Assembly: GCA_038503035.1 (NCBI GenBank)
Contig: JAVSML010025215.1
Coordinates: forward strand, 430,018-494,017
Direction of reading: 5' to 3'
Length of the DNA: 64,000 bases
Origin: Crocodylus rhombifer
Taxonomy: Eukaryota; Chordata; Crocodylia; Crocodylidae
Under the pieces are notes generated by a model. It was not told where the DNA came from and searched no databases. It saw only the letters and a list, made by a program, of their open reading frames with translations. A program made the translations under genes and the position numbers. Positions 54,857 to 64,000 of this stretch are shown here, piece after piece. Every line of letters begins with the position of its first letter. Within the stretch, counting starts at the first letter, position 1.

Positions 54857-56641
54857 TTAAGCACATGCTTTGATCCATTCATATTCACAGCTGATAACAT
54901 ACTTAAGTGCAACTGAAAACAGACTTCAATTGATATTGATTTGCAGTAAGATTTAAGTGGGTAGTTAAGTGTTTTGCTGAATAAGGAAGGATTACTACAT
55001 TGGGACCCTAAGTAGGAAGTAGCTGTTCAGTGTAATCAAAGATATGACTAACGGTAAACCTCTCTTCCACTTGTATTCAAAACACCTGATAGAAGGGCTG
55101 GTTATGCAACGATATCTATTCTGTCTCCCTTGTACATGCCAGAAATAGATTTCACGCCATTTTCCATTAGTTTTACTCATAGGTTATCTCTTAAGTGTAT
55201 GTGTGCTCACGTGGGCATACACGTTTGTGCATGCATGTATGTTCTGTGTCAGTGACACTGCAACCTTTGCAGGACCAATAAGTTACACTGTCTGATTCAG
55301 AAATTAGTCTCCATGGAGCTAATCGGCTTTGTTTCTGCCTTTGAGCACTGATGTTTTTTCCTGCAGTGCTATCCAAGCTCTGGGGTGACTTTAACTGAAC
55401 TATTGATTGACAAACTAATGTCATGAAGTAGCCTTATATGCTCCATGCTAACAGTAACTAAAATCTCCTGGTGTTAAAGGGGAAAATATAAAAGTTTCTG
55501 TTTTCAGTACGAATAGTTTGAAACGCTGCAGTTGCAATCTTTGCTTTGCTAAGAGATAATGACCATAAAAATTCTGGACCAAATCTCCAGCTCCAAACAT
55601 CACTGTCTTCAGCCTGTGCTAACTTATATCAGCTGACAAACTGGCCTTTGTTTCCTACCTACCCAGAACAGGAGTGTTGTGTTTTATTAAATAATTTTAA
55701 TAGGTTGAATCAGGTCAATGACAATCCAGAGAGATATTATATGACATTAAGGTACCTATAGACTCTATAACCATTTCCTGTATGTAGTCCCAGCTGCCTT
55801 CAGTACTCCTCCAGGGAGCAGTGTAATACCAACATAAACATAATCCATTGCTCCTTCCTTACAGTTTTAATTTTTTATTCTTATGAATTTCTGGGGAGAA
55901 AAAGAATGCTATCTCTGCATAATGGTTTTAAAATGCACCATACCTATGTTCCAGAGATGCTGGGAATCTTATTTCAGTCCTAACTGACACAGAGACTTCA
56001 TCCTGCTAAGCAAGAGGCAAACACATTTTAGTCAATTTTAGAACACATGTGGGTAGATGTACATGAAAAATATACAGGGGTGGTAGGCAGGGCATATTTT
56101 TTTCAAGCAGAGTAGAATCTTCTTTATAGCTTTGATGAAGAATTGGGAATGAAACTCAGCAGCTTTCTACATGATAGAAACAAAATTCCTCAAAATAAAA
56201 GGTAAGAAAGAAATAGGCTTCTAGGATGGTGAGGTAGCCTTGGCAGTCAATCAGCAGGATAACTATGCTAGCTGACAGACTGAAAGACTGCTCCAAAGTC
56301 ACCAGTACACCTGTCTGTGTGAAGCCACCTGGTACCTCTGAACAAAATGTTCTCAGTGCTCTCTTTCTGAGTTGTACAAGGCATTTTTTCAACAAGTAAC
56401 CCACCACAGAGAGGTTAAATGGTCTTCACCTAAGTTCCAGCAAACTGCAGCCACTCTATTTTGTGGCTCTCTCTCAAAAATAATATGATATAGGAAACTG
56501 AAGTTTTTTTGTGTGAGAATAGTATAAAGCAAGAATGACTAGAATATATCTGCATAGTATCATGCTATTCTTTGAATGTTTGTGCCTTAAAGCAACAGTA
56601 ACATTTGGCAGTAAAATGGTTGCATGTTTTAAGATAGTATG
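54857..56641. other. Unassigned DNA, no gene seen
   Basis: A+T-rich with no recognised repeat. The short frames lack domains. Confidence 0.5.
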
Positions 56642-56649
56642 ACTTAGAT

Positions 56650-57125
56650 CAGGGCTATCCAACTGCCCAGTGAGGAGTTAAGTTGCAGCTCTGCATTCTC
56701 ACCCAGCCACCACTTCCCCTAATTGCTCTGGGTGCAACAGCAGCTGGAGCCTCTGGGCTCCCACTGCTTTTCTGGCTGCTGCTTCCTGGCCTTGCCTTAG
56801 GGAGAGCTGTGGGTGAGTCTGTGCCCGCACAGGGGATAAGAATTGGAGCTTCATGGTGGGTACATCACACTTGCCTGGGGCAGCAACGTGGGAAGGTGCC
56901 CTCAAAGGCATATATTGCAATGGTATGGGGGTGAAATCCATACTCATGCAGCAGTTGGCGATGGGGGGAACAATGTACAACATTGAGGGGAGGGTGCCAA
57001 CAGAGAAGCAGGAGGGATGTTTGGACAGAGGGTAGTCTGGCAGCACCTAGTTCATCTCGTGCAGCCTGCTAAGCATGCAGCCCCTACCGGTGCGGCCCTG
57101 GAGGTTTAAAAGTTGGGCAGCCCTG
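56650..57125. mobile_element. hAT non-autonomous element, 476 bp, with exact TSD
   Basis: CAGGGCTATCCAACT at the left end and AGTTGGGCAGCCCTG at the right (complement CAGGGCTGCCCAACT) are 15-bp TIRs with two differences. ACTTAGAT flanks it at 56642-56649 and 57126-57133, a perfect 8-bp TSD. The interior is G+C-rich with short composition-driven frames and no transposase. Confidence 0.9.
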
Positions 57126-57133
57126 ACTTAGAT

Positions 57134-59403
57134 GACTGAGAATTTTTCATTTCTTTACCCACTGGTATAATTTATTGGTTTAGATCAGTGTCTTGGTTGT
57201 ATACTGCTGTTGAAACAAGGAAGTTATTTGGGCAGGTAAACTGACGTTTTCCTATTAAACCTATCCAGCAGACCGAGAAGGCAATTATTTGCCCAATTCT
57301 ACTTGGCATACTGGCTTTATAGAAGTTTGGATTGGTGATGTAATGTATTAAGCTTCTGAAGGCAAACAATAGAAAAATGTGTTTTGTTTGGTAACTTGTT
57401 CTTTTTCTGATGAACTAATAATGTTATAGAATTCCTTACCTGAAACATTCCTAGGCACAAATTGCCTAATGTAACAAATTTTCATTGAAAAAATGTTGGT
57501 TCATTGGGACTAAAATATTTCATTGGAAACATCTCTGATTCAACAAATGTTTGCCAAGTCTAAGGAAGGTTTCCAAAGGAGCAGGAGCTACCTGGATTCC
57601 TACAAGATCTGTCCAGGGGCTGGACATGCTGGAAGCTATCGAGTAGCCAGCCTTAGGACAGATGTCCATTATCCGAAATTGACGAAACAGCTGATGAAAC
57701 TGACAAGAATCCCAGTTTCTCCAAGGAGCTGCAGCACCTGAATAACTTCTGGTTCACCAAAAATTTTTTATTATAATCCAATTTAACCCTTATCCTTGTT
57801 GTCCTGATTTTTGGCCAGGGCAGTTCCTGACCTGTAGACAAAGCCCATTTTCCATATTGGCTGTTGTATGATCACCTTCAAAATGATGCTTGATCTTAAT
57901 AGTTTAATGATATTACTTGATTTGTAATTACATATTACTGGTGCAAAGATGCAGTGGCAGGTAATGTAATATTTATACATGAATATGTGGTTTTTCCATA
58001 TATTCGATCTCACAGTAGATGGATATCATTGGACTCTAGAGTTAAATGAGAAAAACCACAGCCTGAGACATTTCATAAAAGCAGTGACTTCATTCATAGA
58101 AGTAGTAATAGGTAGAGATTAGATATTTTTTCTCAATGATTTTCAACTAGGCAGTGACTCTGCTAACTGCCACTTGCCCCTTTTCAAAGACAGTATTTAG
58201 AGGCTGTTTTTGTTCTATTTCTCTATTAACCTTCCCCCTTCCCTTTCGTAACTTGTATAGCTGAATACTAGTAAACTTTTTCTTAATTTACTCAGTGGAT
58301 AGTAAGGTATTTTGGGGTCAAACACAACATGTTGCAAAACCCAAAATGAAAACCTTTTTTTCCTGAACTTTGAGAATTATTTTACATTAGAATAAATTTG
58401 AAGGAAATGTCAATATGAAATGGTTTTGAGCTAGAAAATCAAACTGTTTCATTTTCAAAATATCAACACAAAATATTCTGCCATTTTCCAGGTCTCTTCT
58501 CCCTACAGTGAAAGTGGCCTGCTTTTCCAAAATGTTTTGGGGGTTACTGAATTTGCATGTTTCTACTGAAAAAAAAAGGCTGAATAATTTAATTCAGCAT
58601 TGACAAACCTTTAGGTTAGTTACAGCCTCTATGCATTGCCACAGTATGACTACCAAGCTGTCTACCTCGCCAGTTCTTAACCTGTGCCTTTGTTGGTATA
58701 AACATAATTGGGCCTCAAAGCGATTCTTGTTTGTGGGGGTGAGAGAGTTCAGAACCTGTTTCTTCAGGCTGTTGGAAAAGTGCCCCTAAATTTGCTTGTG
58801 ACTTCCTGTGTGTATAGAGATGCATGTCATGGAGGGTCTAAAACACTGAAATAATAAGCAGATATTGACTTCTAAGATGTCTGCTTCACTGAGCAAGTGC
58901 ATGTCAATGGATCGATGCAGCACTATCAAGTCCCTGACTCTGGTAGGGTAGGGCTGCCTGCTGTTAGTGACATCTCACTGCTGGCATTAGATATTAGTCA
59001 CAGCAAGGAAACCTTTGGGGAAAAATAAGGGTGGGAGGGCAGGAATTTATGAAGGCTTCTGTTTAATTATTGAAAATATAATTTCACAAATATATTAGTT
59101 CTACCATTTTAATTAGTTTTGAAGGATTTGGTGTATGAAAGAATCCATCATGTAGACCTGTGTTTGCTGAATGTATTCTTTTAAATGAATGAGTCAATGG
59201 GTTAGAAATATTTAAATGCAAAAATCTGTGTTAATGCAGTGGTTGCACAGTTTACATCATCATAAAAGTCAGGAGATGTGAAAGGCAGGATGCCAATAGA
59301 AACATTAACTCTGCTGTATCGCATATATTGTGCCACATCCCTGGTCCAGGCAAGCACTTTACCATTTGCCTAAGAACCTACACAATTCCCGATTAAATGG
59401 AAG
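57134..59403. other. Unassigned DNA, no gene seen
   Basis: A+T-rich. TTTTGAGCTAGAAAATC..CATTTTCAAAATATC near 58430 is loosely palindromic but not assigned. Confidence 0.45.
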
Positions 59404-59490
59404 AGCCAGATCCTCAGCTGCTTTAAATCAGCATCATTTGACTAAAATCAATGGAGCTGCAGAGCTGGCCATCAGCAGACTGTCTGGCCC
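59404..59490 (+). mobile_element. Old palindromic amniote repeat relic
   Basis: GCCAGATCCTCAGCTGCTTTAAATCAGCAT, TCAATGGAGCTGC and CAGACTGTCTGGCCC follow a common amniote palindrome (GATCCTCAGCTGGTGTAAAT-GGCATAGCTCCATTGA..GGATCTGGCCC). The right arm is badly eroded. Confidence 0.6.
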
Positions 59491-61254
59491 AAACGGTTTT
59501 GCTCAATTTGGAACTGCAGTGGAATTTGTATGTTTTGCAGGATTATGCTTTGGAGAGTGCAGTTGTGCAGCATGTAACTTAATGGCAGATAACACCCTGA
59601 AACAAACATTTGGGGCTTTACTATTCTCTTCTGCATACACTTGAATCCTTTTCATGCTAACAGGAATTGCAAGGTTGCTTCACTGGAATCCCCTCCCCCC
59701 CCGTTAATCAGTATTCTTTTCTGAGGACATGCATTTTTTAAAAAAGAAGACAGATTAAATCCTGCATCATATTTTCTTCAACATTCTTGAGAAGAACAGT
59801 AGCTCAGCACCAGAATTCCTGACAGTGACAGAGGATTTCATGACCTTATGTGACTCTCTTCCAGTGCACCTGTTAATGATTGCTGACATACCACAGCCTC
59901 ACACACTTATCTTCTAACGAAATTGCACCGGCTGGCTGTACGGGCAGCCTGATGTGAGAAATGGAGGTCTCAGTTTTCATGTGTCATATTTAAAAAAAAA
60001 AAATTGTAGTGGGAAAGAGTGACAAAGCCACAACATAGAATTCTTTATGAACTACAAGAGGCTAAGCTAACGGCTGTGTGTGCTATGACATACATTAAAC
60101 CTGAGCTGGGGGTAGGGGGTGGAGTCGGTGGTAGGAATTGTACATGTGTGAGTGGCAGAGCAAGAATGAGGGGGTTGTGTAGCTCTTCTTCTCATACACT
60201 TGCTAATAGCTGAGTGAGACATCCAGGCAGCAAGAAAAGCCTGAAGAATCATTAACATCACTGGTTTGGAGTCTGCAGGAATCTATATCATTTAAAAGGA
60301 ATGTGGATCCTGTTGAAACATAATGAGGACTAAACTTCCATAGGTTATTTAAAAACCAAGGTCCTGACCACTTGCTGCCAATAAAGATCCCATGGCCACT
60401 TTTATAGACATTAGAGAGATTAGCCCTGAATATATTCCAGCTAGATAACTATATTTTGTTACCTTCCCAAATTCACCCTCCTGTTACAATTGTACAGAAT
60501 TTCAGGCTCTCTCTTTAAATGTGTTGCACCACTCTGCTGTCTTTTACCTCCTACGAGGTTGTTTTAATAGTGAGCGAAGGGTATATAAGAAACATGGAGA
60601 CAGCCTCACCCCAACTCTAAATATATATGCCACAAGTATTTATAGTACATGTATTTATAGGGTTATATATATTTAGCAGATTATATTTTCATATAATTTA
60701 AATGAAACATTCTCACCTTGTTGAAATTTTTTAACGGTACTAAATCAAAACTTTTCAGCATTTTTATTTCATGGTAAATATTATTTTAGCTTCTTGATCT
60801 GGATCAGAACAAGAACAAGTTTTACAGTGTGAAAATTTCCTACAGAATGCAAATTCTGCTTTCTGTCCAGCTGTCAGGGACAGGAAAAAAGGGTTTTAAA
60901 TATCATTTTTAGAGACTGTTTATGTTCCCCTCTCTCAGAACTCTGTGCATTTCTTCTTCTAATAATGAAGTTGTCTGGCTTCATGGGAGTAGGAGCATGA
61001 AAGGTTTTTTTGTTAAAAATGTTTGAGAACTTTCTTTAAAGTATCTTTTCTGCAATGGATCTTTTCAGTGTTTGTGACCTACAGGATGGTTAGTTCAAAG
61101 GGTTTATTGGCACTTGTTTAATTTGGACTCTCTTCACTAATCTTTAGTGGTGTGGCCACTTCCACACTAAAGTCAATAAACTATTTATAGCTTACTATCA
61201 GGTGTTCTCTGTTTCTCCCCCTTTTATATTGTATACCTGTGTATGTTCATATAA
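59491..61254. other. Unassigned DNA, no gene seen
   Basis: A+T-rich, including a TATATTTA-rich patch at 60615-60710. No exon or repeat was recognised. Confidence 0.45.
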
Positions 61255-61742
61255 TGCATATCCAGATGAGCACGCAAGTGTGCTTTCAGTACCTCAAAGC
61301 TGTTTGAGGTGCCACAAACTGTGTGTGGTGCATGTGCACCTGCTTTTTGTGCTACCAATTAACACCATGGTGCCAAAATTTGACACAGGGAGAGCCTGGT
61401 ATGAAAAAAAAAGGCTGCTAAAAAATGGGGCACAGCGTATGTGGTAGTAATGTGTACTACCAGAAACCGAGCCTAGCCAGCCATTGCTGGCCAGGGTCCA
61501 TGCAGCCAGATCAGTAACATTGTTGCCCTGGGAGGCCCCCAGGACCACAGTTGAGGCTCCTGGGGCCAGCACAAGTGCTGGCCCCAGCCTCTCCTACCTT
61601 GCCCAGGTCAATTTGCGTTATGTCAGAGCACGTGTGCATAGGCTTGCCGCAGGGCAAAAAGCAGCAGCACAAATATGTGCCACTACTATTTGTGCCATGG
61701 GAAATGCATGCCACTGCATGTGCATGCTCATCTGGATGCACC
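61255..61742. mobile_element. TIR element with internal hairpins, family copy 2
   Basis: The left end TGCATATCCAGATGAGCACGC faces TGCATGCTCATCTGGATGCACC on the right (complement GGTGCATCCAGATGAGCATGCA). The interior AGCAGCAGCACAAATATGTGCCACTACTATTTGTGCC corresponds to the hairpin of the 8870-9250 copy. A perfect 13-bp hairpin lies at 61560-61587. No coding capacity and no clear TSD. Confidence 0.55.
61560..61587. repeat. Perfect 13-bp hairpin with 2-base loop
   Basis: CTGGGGCCAGCAC, AA, GTGCTGGCCCCAG. Confidence 0.9.
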
Positions 61743-64000
61743 TCTAGAATTCAGCTGTGTCCATACCAGGGCTTGCACCAGGAGGTCTGAAGTAGGTCTG
61801 AAAGTCTAGTTTTACTTACGGAATGAGAGTGGCTTGATCCAGTGTCAAAGGCCACAACTCAAAGCTTTTTTGGAGTTAGATGGCTCCCCTGTTTTTCAAG
61901 AAGCTTTGTATTAGAGTTAAAGTGAGTCTTTAGAATGTATGTCCGACATTATCTGTGAGCCTTTAAATAAAGAGAACAAGTTATAGTGGCTCTGAAGTAC
62001 CCAGACACTTTGCACTACCATGGTCACAGGGCCAAGTGTAAACTGGAGCAACTGTGCTGAAATAGTTAGAAGTGCTCCCACTCATGGCAAGTCTGAATTT
62101 GATCCAGAGTGTAGAGAGGATTTCCGACTGCAGCAGTGCAAAATGATAGGCCTGCAAGAAGGTTGGGAAATGTGTCTGGAGTTTTTCCCCCCTTCTTTAG
62201 CTGAGACATTCTGTGACTCTAGCTTTGATATGCAGACAGGGACACTGAACTTAACACCTGTCAGTTGCTTGGGGCAAATGCTGTTAGAAATTTCTCTAAC
62301 ACACACGCACGCTTTGAGTTCTTTTAAAGTATTCAGAGCTTTTCTGTGTGAACCTGTGTGAAAGCTGTTACAAATAAAACCCATACATCCATGGCACAAA
62401 TGCAACTACATTTGAGACCCTTTCACTTTCTAAAATTCTGGGGAGGAAGGAAATGCTGGGAAGTGGTGTTTAGATATGCTTATCCTAGGCTCACAGCCAT
62501 CAATCTATACTCTCTGCCTTGTGCTGACACTTCCTTCTAGCAACAGTCTTCATACCAAAAGGAACTCTATTAATAAATTGCGTCCCAACTTACGAAGGAT
62601 TTTTTTCCACCAGGAGCCAAGTGGCTGATACTTAATATGTACTGTAATGTGACCTTAAGAGAAAACTTAGCCACTGCAGTCCAGCAAAATAATTTGCTTT
62701 AGAGCTCTTCCCCCACATTCTGCTAAACCCCTCCGCATTTTCATCCCTTCCTTAAACCTGCATCACTTTTGAATGGTCACCTCTTCATTAAGAGGAGGTT
62801 CTTGATTCTCTGAGAGTTTCCTTTTTCAAGCTCCCCATTCACTCTTATTTCCCAAGATAATTGTTTGTCGTGCTCAAGTTCCTCTTACCCACAATGGAGG
62901 CAAACAACTTGTGGCCTGCAAAATTGTGAGATGTCAAGTGATGTTGACTTAAGCTGGAAAAGAAAATACAACCTATGGAAGGAAATTTAGAAATCCTTGA
63001 CCCAGTTCCTGAAAAAGAATTAAGATTTAGTCTGAACTGCAGCTGACCCATTATGAAGTCCATTGTTGCAATGACATCCCATCGTAGCATCTTTTCAACG
63101 GCCAGTGTTCTGCTTGTGTTCGAACTGGGTCAAAGAAATAGTAGACTTGTGACGCACTTTGTTCTGTGTACACTTACTACATATGTATATAAGTTGGAAG
63201 ACAGTTATTTAGGTTGCAAAGTCAAGTGCTCAAAAGTTAGGAAATGTCAGATCTACAGTTGCCTTAGCAACCTTAATTCTGTCCCCTACACATCAGTCCT
63301 ATCCACTGAATGAGGCCAGGTCCTGAGGGGGAAAAAACCAGCATATGCTAACATTGCATACACACAAGGGGGCTCCGGCATTTCTTACTGAGTGAGGTCT
63401 TCTCACCAGAAAGCAGCACACATTTTTAAAGTCTAATGATGCTCTCTGTCTTCCCTGAAAATGATTAACATTCTCTTGATGGCCAAGTAAAAATGCTAAT
63501 ATTCTTGAAGTGTCTGTCACCCTGCACCAATGGCTGTTCAGCACAGGAAGATCCTCCAAGTATATTTTTCATTTGAAAGTTCAAAAGGGAAACATGGCTC
63601 ATGGATGATGCTTACCATTTACCACAGTTTAGTTCCTGGCTTCCTGCTTCATACAAATGTTAAAAGAGCATTATTGGGTGCCTTGACAATAGGGATGGGG
63701 GGCTGGGTTCTAGGACTGGCTTTCAGAAGCAAAATAAATGCATTTTAAATATAAACAAACTGATTAAAATATGGATATTTACATTGGAAAGAAAGTACAA
63801 AAATATGTAGCGATGACTTTTCATCTAATGCAGCTAATCAAATACCTGTGTATGTTCATCTAATGTGTTATTAGCTGCATTTTAAATATAAACAAGCTAT
63901 ACCTTTTCAGAGGTATAAGTGCCTAACGAGCGCAAAAGATGGAGATAAAATAACACTGCCAGTTAGGTTGGGTGTTTCTTATTTACAGCTTGGGTTACAA
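61743..64000. other. Unassigned DNA, no gene seen
   Basis: A+T-rich to the window edge. The 113-codon plus frame at 62020 and its minus partner have no recognised domain. A 20-bp exact direct repeat lies at 63739-63758 and 63876-63895. Confidence 0.45.

Noticed and set aside
1..64000. CRISPR arrays, operons, bacterial promoters or a defence system
   Set aside because: No regularly spaced repeats or prokaryotic gene organisation; the window is vertebrate repeat-rich DNA.

Overview
The window is A+T-rich vertebrate nuclear DNA with no recognisable host exon, tRNA, rRNA or bacterial-type gene. Everything that can be identified is transposable-element derived. Multiple young chicken-repeat-1 (CR1) LINEs ending in short ATCTATGA-type tails, abundant non-autonomous hAT elements, an old MIR/CORE-type SINE and old palindromic amniote repeats point to a non-avian reptile. 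A crocodilian is my best guess and a turtle is possible; this rests on remembered family resemblance, not on a search. The window is probably intergenic or inside a very large intron.

Layout. 1-6 kb: unassigned DNA plus an LTR-like element (1288-2530) with a perfect 5-bp target-site duplication (TSD). 6-15 kb: a decayed CR1, a terminal-inverted-repeat (TIR) element with an internal hairpin, a second and longer copy of the LTR-like family (9427-11322, own 5-bp TSD), and another CR1. 15.3-22.3 kb: a dense nest made of a second type of LINE on the minus strand, a piece of a hAT-like element, a mosaic CR1 whose 5' half (5' leader, ORF1 esterase, ORF2 endonuclease) is inverted relative to its reverse-transcriptase ends, and a broken hAT transposase. 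22-28 kb: mostly unassigned, with an old CR1. 28.2-30.7 kb: a hAT element split by two CR1 insertions. 30.9-34.5 kb: two CT-rich, minus-strand LTR-like blocks. 36.4-39.4 kb: a hairpin TIR element and a large foldback hAT-like element sitting in a degenerate minisatellite. 42-48 kb: old and young CR1s and an 89-bp retroposed fragment with a 14-bp TSD. 51-57 kb: a hAT MITE inside a SINE head, a 1.9-kb CR1, and another hAT MITE with a perfect 8-bp TSD. 57-64 kb: mostly unassigned, plus a second copy of the hairpin TIR family.

No element looks autonomous today. Every LINE copy is 5'-truncated, rearranged or broken by stops, frameshifts or loss of catalytic residues. The closest to coding are the CR1 reverse transcriptase at 28892-30550 (one TAG stop visible in that stretch) and the CR1 ORF1 at 18815-19729 (one in-frame TGA, though its start codon is missing). 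The interest lies in the nesting order, the TSD-defined element boundaries, and the unusually palindromic non-autonomous elements.
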